From: Niebla homalea | Taxonomy: Eukaryota; Ascomycota; Lecanoromycetes; Lecanorales; Ramalinaceae | DNA length: 64,000 bases | NCBI GenBank assembly: GCA_019925105.1 | Contig: JAHGAU010000027.1 | Span: forward strand, 801,213 to 865,212 | Reading direction: 5' to 3' | In this document: piece by piece, positions 12,181 through 24,700 of the stretch | Numbering within the stretch: position 1 is the stretch's first letter | Layout: every line of letters begins with the position of its first letter | Program-made: the position numbers and the translations under genes | The notes under the pieces: model-generated | Database searches by the model: none | What the model was told of the DNA's origin: nothing | The model's input: the letters and a program-made list of their open reading frames with translations, nothing else

Positions 12181-13390
12181 AATGAACTTACTCTTGCCTT
12201 CCCTTTTATATAAGTTTTTATTTTCTCGTCATTCTTATTCGGCTTCCTTTCGTTCCTTAATTAAAGGGTGTTTTAAAATAATATTAATAGGGCCCCGTTC
12301 TATAATAAGCTTTATAATATTATTAGGTAATAAAAGGTTACCGCTATTATTAATATTATTATTACGGAGATTATTACTCTATAAATTAAATATTATTTAA
12401 GTAATAACGAAGTACTTACCCTTAAAGTCGTTATTTATAGGAATATAATAGTTCTTATTATAATTCCGATAAGTATCGCTTTAATATTTTTAATAATTAT
12501 TCAGTTTTTTAAAAAAGTTATTAATAACTTTATTGGTATCTTAAGTTATAGTTACTTCCTCCTTTTGCTATACGGTCTTTATCCGTCGTTAAAGTAAAGT
12601 AAACGGGCTTAATAATGTTAATAAAACGATTATAAATTGAGTAAATCCACTTATTGTCTTAAGAAAAGCATTAATATTAATATAGATTATTAATTTATAA
12701 CCGGGACTGCTCCGTTATAACTTACTTAAGATTAACTTTATATTACTAAAGAACCCCTTACGTATAAGTCTTTTTATAATAGCTTTTTTATTATTTACTT
12801 TAAACTTATAACTCTTAATAATAACGTAAATACTTTAAAATTAAGGATTTAAATGCTTTATAACGATAATATTAGAAACGGTATTATTTAATATGTTTAC
12901 GTTAAAGAACGACGGCTTATATTATGGTTTATTACCAGCTAAATTAATATCTTTCTTTAACTTTACGGACTATATATTTCCCCTTTTTACTTTAAAAATA
13001 ACGGATATATAAAAGAAATAGCTAGCTTTAATAGTTTATAACCGCACTTAATCTTCTTTATTCTCTCGTTATATATTATAATTCGTTTTTTTATCCAATC
13101 TATCCGGAATAGCTTACCCCGGAAGTATATATTTATTCCGATATAAAGCTTTATTTATACCGGTCTTTAAACGAGTTAAATCGGGCCTTTAAGTTTTACG
13201 GATAAGCGAACGGTATTAGCGATTTAACGGTTATAAGGAGCGTCTTATTGCTTAATCCCCCCTTTTTCCCCGGTATTCTAAGCCCTTTATCCTTGCTCTT
13301 TTAATAATATATTGCCGTAAGCTTACGCTTATATACCGTACGATCCTTAATTTTATCTTTAAAACGGATCCTCCGTTAAGGGCTTCGAGA
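12181..13390 (-). pseudogene. Unclassified minus-strand protein relic
   Basis: Not recognised. On the minus strand the segment keeps long readable pieces: near 12,590-12,520 about LTTDKDRIAKGGSNYNLRYQ, and near 12,430-12,250 about GKYFVIT followed by SNNLRNNNINNSGNLLLP and IIERGPINIILKHPLIKERK. Stops fall at probable Gln/Trp codons. Open frames on the + strand across 12,182-12,400 are shadows of this. Nothing identifies a nuclease, polymerase or zinc finger. It lies between two Tc1 relics, like the minus-strand relic at 8.7-10.0 kb, but I see no clear similarity between the two. Confidence 0.35.
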
Positions 13391-13401
13391 TAGGCGCTCT
13401 A

Positions 13402-13416
13402 GGGGGGGGGGGGGGG
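13402..13416 (+). repeat. Poly-G tract of 15
   Basis: Fifteen consecutive G bases, an outlier in this AT-rich window. A homopolymer of this length is unstable and prone to sequencing error, so its exact length is uncertain. Confidence 0.9.
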
Positions 13417-13719
13417 TAAAACTTTAAGGCTGCCTTTAAAACTTATACGAGCCCGGCGACGACGACGTTCCGGGGTAATAGGATTTCCGGGAGGCTGGTT
13501 AAAAAAAGGGGCTAGCGGTAAGGGCAATATAAGGCGAGAACGTCCGGATCGTATTTAACGTTAAGTAGGTATCGTAAAGGTTTTAATTAAAAATATTAAA
13601 AACCTTAAATTTATACGGTTTAAAAGCTTTAAAAGGTAATATTAACTTTAAGTATAAATTATATAAAACTTTAAGTAATTTATATGGTAATAATTAATAA
13701 AAGTACGGGAAAAATACGG

Positions 13720-15118
13720 TTTTTTTTTTTATTAAGTATTTATAAGCTTCTTTCCTTAATATTTATAACTTTACCTTAACCCCGTAAATTTTATATATAA
13801 ATTAATAAATCCTTAATATTTTCCTATTTATTTATTAATAATTTATTACTATTAAAGCTATTATATATTATACCGGTAATAAATTCAGGATATACGGGTT
13901 TTAAAGCCGTTTTCTTTTTACCTCTTTCCCTTTAGTTTTTCCACCTTAATTCCTTATTATTATAGTGCTTCCCCTCGATTAAGAAGCTCAATTTATAAGT
14001 AATAAATTCCTTTAAAACCATTAAAAGTTTAAGGCCGTTATAAAACGCGTCGGATGCTTAATTTATATAACTTAAAGATAAGAATAGAATTTATAAGTAT
14101 ATAAACGTATTAATTTACCTTATTTCTTAAAGGCTAACCGTTTAAAAAAAACTTATATAATAATTAAAAAGAGCTTAATAAAGTACTCCCGCCGATATTT
14201 ATAGAAGTATTAAGATAAATTAACTGAATTCCTTAATAAAGAATAAAGGTTAAAGGTATTACGGTTTATTATAGGCCGGATCCTTAAAAAGGCGGATATT
14301 AATATAAGTATAAGTAACGATTAAACCCTTAAAGTTAGGCTTTAAGAGACGGATAATAAATAGAAATACTAAATTTTACCGTAAAGTAATTCGTCCTTAT
14401 AAATAAGTCGTTATTTAAGATAATAAGTTACTAGCGAACTATAGCATATAGCCTTATTGGCGACCCTGCTCGATTTCAAGATAATATAAACCGTAATAAT
14501 AGTTAGTCTATACTTCCTACGTATACTATAAATGGATATTTACCTTATACCGGCGTACGTAAGGGTTATTATAGCTTAAAGGCTTTTAAAGTGGCTTAAA
14601 AACGAGTTATTATTTTATTATAACCGATTCTTAGGTTTTAATAACCTTATCTGCTTAGAAAATGTTAATATATATTGTAATCCGGTAATAAAAAAAACGA
14701 TTTAAGCGGTAGAGCTTAAGATCCGCTATCTTCCCCTGTACTTATAGGACTTTAACCTTATTAAGCTTACCTTTAATGTACTTAAAGCCTGGATAAAATA
14801 TTATTACCGTGGGCTCCGGGAATAGTCTTAAGGTTAATTTAAGCTTTTCTTAAGATATACGTTGGAAGTAAATAGATACGATCGGTTTATAAAGGAGTAC
14901 TTCCGTTATAGTATAGGTAGATATATATTTAACGGTAATTATAAGGCTTATTAAAGGGAGTTAGAATTATATATTAATTAGTTAAATTAAGTAAACGTAT
15001 AAATAAATGAATATACGGTTATATCGCAGTTTTAAAGCCTAAAAAATGTTTATAAATTCATTAATTTATATATAAATATTGCGGGGTTAAGGTAAAGTCA
15101 TAAATATTAAGGAAACGA
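13720..15118 (+). mobile_element. Tc1/mariner element with terminal inverted repeats
   Basis: The left arm at 13,751-13,812 and the right arm at 15,050-15,116 are inverted copies over about 60 bases. The left contains CTTTACCTTAACCCCGTAA and the right contains GCGGGGTTAAGGTAAAG, with flanking ATTAATTTATATATAAA and AATATTAAGGAAA also shared. Between them, about 1.2 kb apart, lies one transposase relic in the + orientation. Length and structure fit a complete Tc1/mariner insertion that was then RIPped. The TA target duplication could not be pinned down because TA is everywhere in this sequence. Confidence 0.75.
14250..14985 (+). pseudogene. Tc1/mariner transposase relic 3
   Basis: Transposase of the element bounded by inverted repeats at 13,751 and 15,116. 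Near 14,497-14,545 the + strand reads about SILPTYTINGYLPYTG, parallel to the TWSILPAYTVNGYL block of relic 2. The last catalytic block at 14,729-14,790 reads LPLYL, stop, DFNLIKLTFNVLKAWIKYY. The Glu of NPIE has become Lys and a Ser/Pro-region codon is a stop. The tail YFRYSIG then FNGNYKAY (14,900-14,955) matches relics 1 and 2. It is closer to relic 2 than to relic 1. It is nonfunctional. Confidence 0.75.
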
Positions 15119-18100
15119 TATCGATTTTACTCGCGTTAAAAGTACGTTAATAAACTGAAAAGGCTTATAATCCGAGACTTTCTGCGCGGGCAATTTACTT
15201 TAATATTTACCGGTATTTATAACTTAATTTTACTTATATAAATTTACTTTAATATAAATTAAAATTATCTTCGCTAAATACCGATAAGCCCTTTATTATT
15301 TATAGCGTTAACCTTAAGTTTAACTTAACTATTTACTTTATATAAAATAAAACTTAATATCTTAAGTAAAAAAATTAAAAAATTAATTAATAAATATAAT
15401 TATTAAATAATTCTTATTATAAATAATAAGAGATTCTATAAATCTCTTAATAAATTTAAGATTATAGCCGGTTCTTTAAATAAACCGAAGTTTAATTATT
15501 AAATTTATAAAAAGAATGAACGTATAAATTATAATATTATTATTATAAAAATCAATATATACGTCGTTAACCTAAGTTTTTTTAATATAAATAAGTAATA
15601 ATATAGTATAATTTTAAATTTTTAAAGACTTATTATTTATAAATATAAGTATTTAATAGATTATATCTTTTTTTTAATCGATTTAATCTTAAAGCTTACT
15701 TATAAAGACTATAAGCTTAATTAAAATTAATTATAAAGACCGTTACGTTTAATATCTATAGGCTCTTAACGGAGTATACGTAAATTTAATCCAATTCTAC
15801 GGAAAAACGTACGTATTAAGAAATAGAGGAAGGTAAAGATAATATTTTTAAAGTATAAAATAACCGCTTAATATACGTTATTAAATTATAATAAATAAAT
15901 TTAAGTTATTTATATATTTAAAGATTTCTGGAATACCGCTTTTTAAACTATTAACGGCCGTATATACTTCTTTAAGCTTAAATTAGGAACGGTTTCTTAC
16001 CTCCGAACTTTTCTTTTTTACCTTATTAGAGCCACAAGCTATAAGGATCTTTATACGGTTAACGGTATTACGTTATAAACGCCGGATATCTTATTAATTT
16101 ACCATAAGGTATATTTTACCCGGGGCTTTTATAAGGACGACGTTAAATTATATAATAATTTAAATAAAGTTATGGCGATAAGCTTTTTACTTATAATCCT
16201 TAATAAGTTTATTACGATCTTAATAAAGGGATACGTTATTAATTTAAAGAGACTATAATAAACCTATTAAGTAGGGTACGTTTTTATCCGGCTTAATAAT
16301 GGCGGCGCTAGAGTGCTTAATCACTATTAACTTATTAAGCCGTTTAATCGCGGATAATAAGGAAGGGTCGGCCTAAGCATAACGGATAAAGGGTAAAGGG
16401 AAAGAAAAGTAAGGGTATAAAGCGAACGATTATCGATTTATCGTCGATTACGTTATATTTATATTAACTAGTCGCTTTTATTGGTTTTAATAATAATATT
16501 CCGGGTCTTTAATATTATTAACAACGAAATAGCTTTGAATATTAATATATATAATTATTTATAATAATCCACGGGAACTTTATAATATAATAATAATTAT
16601 ATATAATTATAATTAAGTATATAACTTTTTATACGTAGGCAATTAATTATATTATAGCTTTAATATTTTATATATAATATACCTTTAATAAATACCGTCT
16701 TACCCGTCTATTTAATATTATATTATCCGGGCAGTATTTAAGCTTAAGGGATGGCTAACCGTCGGACGACTATATCCGAACTATTACCTAACACTTCGTT
16801 TAATATTAAAATATCGGATATTAAGGTTAAACTTATAGTAAGTAATCCTTATATATTAAAGAAATATTTAACTATATAAATTATTAAATATTTAATCCTT
16901 TTTAGAATCTTAAAGTTTTATTAAAAACGTTTACGGGAGATAATCTATATTAAGTTTTAGAATAATAAGAAAAATAAAATAAAAAGTCTTTTATTAAAAT
17001 AATCCGTTTTCTAATCGTTAATATTATACTTAAAGTCCGAATATACCGACTTTTATATTTACCTGGATTAATTATATAGATTTACTTTATTATCCTTATA
17101 TAAATTATTTAACCCTTTATTTATTTATCGTAAATACTTTTTACCGATACGTTTTATAATTTTATACTATTGTAATCTTTAGATATTTATTGTGAATATC
17201 TTGGTAATACGACATATAATATTAATATCTCGATCCTAAACTCAAAATAAGGAAAACCTTACGGATCCTACCGAGTCTTTAAACGATTCGGTCGACGTTA
17301 CTTTCATTTTACTATATTACTTAAAGCGACGTTAAGGATTAAGCGGAGATAACCGAAGTTAATAGTCTAAGTAGATCTCCGATAATTCAGTTAACCTCTT
17401 TTATGTTCACTAAACCTCGCTATAATAATATAGGGGGTACTTAAGACGTTAACTGCCAGGAGTAAGCCATATTAATATTAAATAAGTAAGCAGGCTAAAT
17501 AAGGTAGGCTAATAAGGGTTGCTTATTAAGAATAGCTATAACGATAAGAAATTGCTTAAGAGATAAATTAAAATATAATATAAACCGCGTAAATAACGGT
17601 AAGAAGCTAATTAAATATAAATATTATTCGCGGCCAGAAATATTAATCGGTTAATACTATATAATATCATAATAATAAAGTAACTATAAGAATAATATAT
17701 ACTGCCCCGAAAACAATAATACGGATTATTACGGATACGTAAATATCGCCTTCTTTTACCCTTACTGCCGATCCGGATTACTAACTTTACGCTTACGGGA
17801 GCCGTCCTTTTATTTATTTAAATTCGCTTTTATATATTATCGTTATAATATATTATAAAAACGATTATTTTCTTTATTATATAGAATAAGAACTATCCGT
17901 ATATTCCCCTCCCTTTTTCTTTATTTTAGGCTAACTATTTAATCTTATTAACATAATTATAAAGCCCGTATAGTTTATTTAATTATTTATTTCACTATAA
18001 GTCTATTATACCGGATCCGTAATTCATACCGGCTATAAATAAGAGGTTAATTGGGGTAAAAGCTATAACCGGTACTATAATATATAAGGATAATATCTCG

Positions 18101-18350
18101 GAAGGCTTTACGCGTAAAGTAATACCGGCAATAACTTATAAACGCTATTTATTATTTTATTTAATATTATTAAGCGTTTCTGCTTTTTAATAAGCGGGTT
18201 TAACCTTATCGGTAAAGTCGGGTATTATTTTGGCCTTAACGGTTTTAATGTGGTTTCCGATTACCGCACGTTCTTATTAACGCTTATAAATAATTTATTT
18301 TATTTAGGAGTTGGTTACGAATAAATAAGTAAAGGTCATAACGGGAGAAT
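15119..18350. other. Long degraded region, possible + strand coding remnants
   Basis: No family recognised. The most readable part is the + strand at 15,790-16,460: FYGKTYVLRNRGR near 15,795-15,835, and LYTVNGITL then TPDILLIYHKVYFTRGFYKD near 16,050-16,140. Its closing part near 16,390-16,420 is basic (KGKGKEK). These pieces suggest a sizeable former protein, with no catalytic motif that I can name. The rest (16,460-18,350) is closed in all frames and shows no repeats. Confidence 0.35.
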
Positions 18351-18351
18351 A

Positions 18352-18570
18352 AATACAATCAATCCTTATAGCGGCTTAATCTTAATCTCGCTATAATTAC
18401 TTAAGCTTTTATAGGAGTAGGATACGTATATTAAGAAGGTCGAGTTTTTTATTGATTTTAACAATAATACTAACGAGAAAACGGGCACCTTTAATAATAT
18501 CGTTAAATTCAATAAAAATACTATTAAAGTTAAATCGGTCCTAATTAATAAAATAAATAAATAATATACG
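18352..18570 (+). pseudogene. Relic related to the telomere-proximal protein at 63 kb
   Basis: The + strand reads NPYSGLILIS at 18,358-18,390, then about KKVEFFIDFNNNTNEKTG and KFNKNTIKVKSVLIN. Aligned without gaps to the relic at 62,997-63,638 it shares SGLILI, D-x-Y, K-x-E-x-F-x-D, N and G-x..-K-F at matching places. The DNA shares TAGCGGCTTAATCTTAAT. This looks like a second, more mutated member of the same family. Its function is unknown. A long open frame on the opposite strand here (18,366-18,620) is a shadow. Confidence 0.5.
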
Positions 18571-21169
18571 TTATTATAGTATAATAATAATAGCCTATAA
18601 ATAATATTAATAAATAACATAAGATTAAATCCATAATAACCGGATTTACTTAATAAAGGGTTAACGCAGTAATTAAATAAGTATAGCAGATTGTAATCTT
18701 TTAAATTTTCGGTTACTTCCTTAATAAGTATTTAAACGCTTTCTACTTAAGATTTAATACCAAATCGCAGAATAAACGGACGTTTTTTATATAAGGCAAG
18801 TTATCGATAGGTTATAGTTAACGCTGTCGGGTATTATCCTTAATCTATTTCGTTATTACGGTTTTATTTAAGGTAAGCCGGAGCCTTTATTATTACGCCG
18901 TTTATAAATAAAGTTAGGAAATTAATATACGGTTTACTTAAGTATATATATTAAGTAAGTCCGCCGGAATATAATCTATATTAAGGGAGTTAATATTGTA
19001 TTTTATCTGGATATTAATACGCGTAGCCCGGACCTTTTATTAAACTTAATTTCCGAGCGATTTTTAATACGTTTTATCTATTATTAAAAGAAAGTAATCG
19101 ATTTAATATTAATATTAAAATAACCCTTCTTAAATTTAATATTGCTTAAACTTACTTAACTTTCCCCGGGAAATTATTAACGTATTATAAATCTAAATAA
19201 CCTATTAATTAAATAGCTTAATATTACGTTAATCCTCGGTAATTATCTTAATATCCTTCCGTTAATATATTAAGAAGGTTTTCTGTAAAATATTAAGCCG
19301 ACCGAGCGCTTCAGGCGTATAAAGATATCGATATTAAAGTAGGGAGCAATAATATAATAAAACGGCATTTAAATCTAAAACCTAAATATATTAAATCTTT
19401 TAGGGTAAGGTATAAACTTAATTAATTATATCTTTCAGGCTCTTCTTAAAGGGGGTCCCGGTGATAAACTATTTTTTTATGCAATATATAAGGGTAATAT
19501 TATTAAAGAGTTAAACGGGTCGGGTAGCCTTATTAACGTAAATATATATTTTATCGATTATTATTTTATTGAAGCCGATCTAGGCTCGTAATTAATTAAA
19601 GATAAACTTACTTAAGATATCCGGTTTTTATCGGGTAAAGATTATATTAATATTAATAATTATAATTACGCGATTTTGCTTTATCGTCCCCCGGTAACTC
19701 CGACCAATAGTAACGCTATAATAAATTAAATTATTTACTTTTTTTTAAAGGTCGAAAAATAAGAATCCGCGGTAATAATAAATAATCGGATTATATATTT
19801 AGGTAATCCGTTAATCTTAATAAGTAGTATTGAAGTATTTCTTTATCTTAAGGAGTTACTTATTAACTAAGTTAAAAGGAATAATAATAAGGTTAACCCC
19901 GTAAGTAAATATAATACGATTAATAAGACTGGTTTAAATATAATAGTATAGTAAGTTAATTATATCCGTAAATTCGGATAAGCAGCGTATACCGCGTTTT
20001 TACGGCCGTTATTCGGTTCCCGCAATTAAGTACTTACTATTACGCTTCTGTCGCGATTAAGCGATAATTTTATATATTTTAAGAACAGAACGATTAAGTA
20101 TAATAAGGACGATAAATATAAAAGATTAAGGTACGATTAATAAAGGCTTTTAAGGTAAAGGACGCTAAGGTAGAGTAATAACTAACCTTGCTTAACCCTA
20201 TATTATCAGTGAAATACCCCTTTTTAAGGACCGTTTCTATTTATATTATAATAATAACCGTATAAACTTAAAATAAATATAACTGGATCTTTAAGCTTAA
20301 GATAAAAACCTGAGACTTAAAATAATATACGTTAAGGTTATCTTAATCCAATCTAAAGAGCTTATAAATAAGTAAAAAGATCTCTATATATCCGGATCTG
20401 GGGCTACGTAAGTAAATTATATTGATATTAATCTGGTTAGTAAAGATTATCGGGTTAAGCCGGGACGCAATTTACTTAATATTCTTATTAAGGGAATAAC
20501 TTTAAGGGGGAACCGCTCCCCGCTTAAGTATAACCTTAATAATCTTAAAGGATATATTTTATATTTTATTACCGGTATATTTTTCGTTTAAATCCTCTAT
20601 TTTTTTATCGGAATTATTTACTAAAATAACTCCCGGTAATTAACTTAGCCCGATAAATAAATCGAGGGAAAAGCGATATAACAGAGGTTTTAAAGCGGTA
20701 AAGGTTTTAAACCCGGTTTTACTTATTAATTTCTTATTATTTAATATTTCGTATTCAGCCGGATTAAACGGATGCTTCCCCTTCGGGGTAGCGTAGTTAA
20801 GGGTCGGGGTCCTTAAACCTATAAGAATAATTAATGAATCCTTATATAATAAGTTTAAGGTAAAATATTTATTTATATAATTAAAGATTAGATTAAATAT
20901 AAACGGAAATAAGGTCGGTAACGGGGGTAAAAGGGCTACGGAGGTAATAATATATTTAACTATATTGTTAGGTTACCATAACGTACTTATAAAATCGTCT
21001 AAGTACCGTACCGGTTAATAATTATAGTTCGCCGTACTATTAAGGTATTAAATAGAATCCTTTAATTAATAAATCTTATCCCTTATTAAGTATACCTTTT
21101 ATTTCTTAAATACGGCGTTATAATCTATAAGATATCAAAGATCTTATAAGTATAAGCCGTCTTAAAGTT
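18571..21169. other. Degraded region with + strand coding remnants
   Basis: It may continue the relic that starts at 18,352. Readable + strand pieces include about FYLDINTRSPDLLLNLISER near 19,000-19,060 and LFFYAIYKGNIIKELNGSGS near 19,465-19,530. Frames change and many stops intervene. No family recognised; no repeats seen. Confidence 0.3.
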
Positions 21170-21790
21170 AAAATAGCATAATAACGGTTTTAACGAGGGT
21201 ATTAGTGGCTAGCTTTATTACTATAACGGAGTATAATTAATAATTTATAATATCTATTAAGGTCGGGGTTAAGGCCGAAGCCGCGGGCTTTATTAAGGTT
21301 TTTATCGGGGCTTTTTTATTATAATTACGGTTAATATTCTTACGTTAATAAAGGAATATTAACTTTACTTAAACCTTAAAAGGATCGTTCTTTTCGAGCG
21401 TGTTAATAAATTAATTAAAACATACTTTAACGTAAGGGCCTTACGTCTCCTCCCTTATTCAATCTTACTTATAACTTTCGCCTTATTGGAGATAATACCT
21501 TTAAGCGTAATCTTTAAATTAATCTATAATATCGTTTACGGTAACCCGTAAAATACTAAGCGTATTTATAATTTATTTAATATTCTTAAATTTAACCGTT
21601 TTATCGTTATTTAAATCTTAAATATAAATTAATGAAATATCTTTTTTACCGTAGGTACCTAAGGTTAAGGAAAATATATTAATATCCATAATAAACTCAT
21701 TAAAAACGTCCGGGGCGAAAACGCGGGTATTTATAATAAAAAGTAACCGCGGATATAGTAGTTAAATATAAGGTATACGGATATAATAAA
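21170..21790 (-). pseudogene. Single-frame unclassified protein relic
   Basis: Not recognised. One minus-strand frame can be read for about 200 codons without a frameshift. It includes TRVFAPDVFNEFIMDINIFS near 21,735-21,675, then LTLGTYGKKDISLIYI, FKNIK, INTLSILRVTVNDIID, VCFN and FINTLEKNDPFKV. Interrupting codons are almost all TAA, in contexts compatible with former CAA/CAG Gln. That pattern and the absence of indels point to a real gene killed by RIP. The C-terminal part has a Lys/Ala/Pro-rich linker (NKKAPIKTLIKPAASALTPT). No neighbour gives a clue to the function. Confidence 0.45.
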
Positions 21791-24700
21791 TAAGGAGAAA
21801 AAGGTAATACTTAATTAACATAAAATAAGTTAATTAATTCGTTTTCGTCCGTTTATAAAGTCCGCCGTATAATTTTACTTTTATAATATCCGCTTAGAAT
21901 AACGTAAGGGAAAGTATTTACCGCTATAAATAATAGCCGTTTAAATTCAATAGTAAAAAGGGATATCGATTATTAACGAAGGTAAAATCGAAAGAGTACC
22001 GTAACCGAGGGTATCGTACCAATTATAAGAAAAATAGAAAGACGATAAAGTTAATAATTAAGGGAAAGTAGTCGATCGTACATATTAAGGGATAAGCTAT
22101 TAAGAAAAGAAAAAAGAGATAAAATAAAATTCAATAATTAATAAACGGATAAATAAAGTAAATAAATAAAAGGGAAAAGAGAAAAATATATAAATCGTCG
22201 GCCCACGGAAAATCGGCGTATCCGGTAAGATAAATATATACGTCCGAAGTTATTATTACAGGCTAATAACGGTATAAAATTATTATAGGTTAATAACGGT
22301 ATTAATTACGAGTAACGTTAAAACCTTTAAATTGTAATTATTCCGGCCGTTAAAACGTTAGTTATAAGGTATACGGTAAAAAGATATAAATTTAATAAAT
22401 AAAGGTAAAGTATAAGCTTTAGCGTATCTTAATTAATACTTAGTTATACGTAGTATTAAACCCGTTTTAACCGATAATTTAAAGGCTTAAAAGGTTTAAT
22501 ATAAAATTAAAATAATTAAATAGTAAATCCGGCTTAAACGATCGGAACCATTAATTTTTATATAAAAGGATATAAATATTATAATAGAGTAAATAGTATT
22601 TATAGCCCTATCCTAGGCGGATTTATTAGTATAATTACGTTTATTATAATATACGTCCGCGATCTATATTTTTATTAATTAAATATTTAATAAATTTATT
22701 AATAATATATTTAAATTAATAATACTCTTATAGCCGATATTATTTCTTAACTATAGCGGTAAACTTATCGTATTTATCGGTATCCGGTTAACGTTAAGTC
22801 TACGTTTTTCTTATTAAGTAGTTAACTTTTAAATATTAAAATTAGGATTAAGGTTATTAATTAAACCTTTAATTCGCAGATTAATTATTCGGACGTTAAA
22901 TATATTAATAAGTAGGATATTTTTAACTCGGTTATATTACTCTTATTATTATCTTTACTTAAAGCCTTAATCCGAGAATTTACTTAAGGAAATTACCGAA
23001 GTTTAATAAACCGTTATTTACCTTATCTTAATATTAGCGTTTAAACGGTAAAAGGGATACTACCGAAGCAGAAAATATAATAAACGCTTAACGGGGATAA
23101 AATTAATAAGTATAATAATAAGTATTACGATAACCGTAATAAGTTAAAGATAAGGACTTTACGGATATTAAGGAATCGATACGTAACTAGGTTATAATTA
23201 GAATTATTCCCGATAATATCGGTAAAATAAATTTAAGCGATTTACGAATATTCCAATATTACGGGTAAAGTATTAATAACGAAAGGGCATAAAATACGGT
23301 AGGGGGTTAGATCCAGCTCGAAATCTAAGTTATATTCCGGAGGACTAAGTAAAATAATTATAATAAAGTCTGTTAACGTTACTCCTATTATAAGCCGAAA
23401 GTAAAGGCTATTAATAACATTATATATATAATAGGAGATAATAACGTTCGGGCAGACCATAAGATAAGTACGTAAGGAAGGAGTATTAATCGGTTACGGT
23501 TACGTTATCGCTATTGGGACTTATCCGGAAGGCGGTAAACCAATTATGAATGATCGGTTTAATTTAGTATAAATAATATAAATAACGTTTTTAACTGTTT
23601 ATCCGGGATGTATTAAGCTAACCTTAAAAAATCTTCCCGAATTAAAAGCGGGATCGGAAGAAAGAATAAGGCAATATTAATCTTTTATCCTTTATTTTAA
23701 GTATAACTTAACTCCCCCGGAAGGTTTAATTAATATATAAGTAAATAATATAAGTAAATAATCTTTACTATACGTTAATATCTATATATATATTAACCAC
23801 TCTTATATTAAAATACCTTTCCTCGTAACCCCTTTAAGGACCGTTTAAAATCTTTTATAATTAATATATTATTAAATACGACTCGGGTTAAGATTATACG
23901 ATGGATAATTAAAGGTTAAGTTTATTATTATAACGTTATATAAACTATCTTAAGGGAAAAAAAGGGGGAAGGAAAAAGGGGGATCTCTTTTTCGATTACG
24001 ATCGACGTAATACGGGCTATTATCTAGACCTTTTAACCCTATCGGATATTCGTTACCGTAAAGACGGTAATATATTCGTACCTATAATTTCGCTAAAGCC
24101 GGAAGATTATTACTAAATAAATATTATATATTTACCTTTTAGGTCCGAACTATTATATTAATATTCTATTATTATTTAAGGATATATTATATTCATAATA
24201 TAACGTTAATAGCATTTTAAGGTTCCGCGTTACCTATAAAGTGCATTATTAGCCTCGCGGTTACGGTAATTAGGTCTAACTCTTATTCTAAAAGTTTATG
24301 CCCGACGTTATTAGGCACTAAGGTTATCTTACTCCTTATAGGGTTCCCCTTTAAATGTCTCCGGTAGTCCCGTACTCTATAAGCGGGTAACGTTAATATT
24401 ACGGACGATAATCGGATGATCGCGGTTCGCTCTTAATTAGCCTAACCGGTTTATATTAAAGATATTAAAGAGGTAAAATAACAAGAGGTTAATTTAACGT
24501 TAATATTAATATAAATTATTATTGCGTTAAACGATAGTTATTATAATATTCCGGGCGGTTATAATCGTATAGCCATAAAAAAAGCCACGTTAGAAAAGAA
24601 TATGGTATGCTTTGAAGTATAATTATTATAAAGATACCAGCGAGAAGTTCTATACTATCTCCTTTAATTAACGGAGCCCAGTTATATATACCCGAGATTC

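Noticed and set aside
12182..12400. 72-codon + strand open frame rich in Leu and Ile
   Set aside because: It lies opposite a more protein-like minus-strand relic; the Leu/Ile composition is what AT-rich shadow frames give.
18366..18620. 84-codon minus-strand open frame
   Set aside because: The + strand here aligns with the relic near the telomere, so the minus frame is a shadow.
23242..23460. 72-codon minus-strand open frame with two cysteines
   Set aside because: The + strand is almost equally open and hydrophilic. Neither shows a family motif, so no gene is called; described under the region entry.
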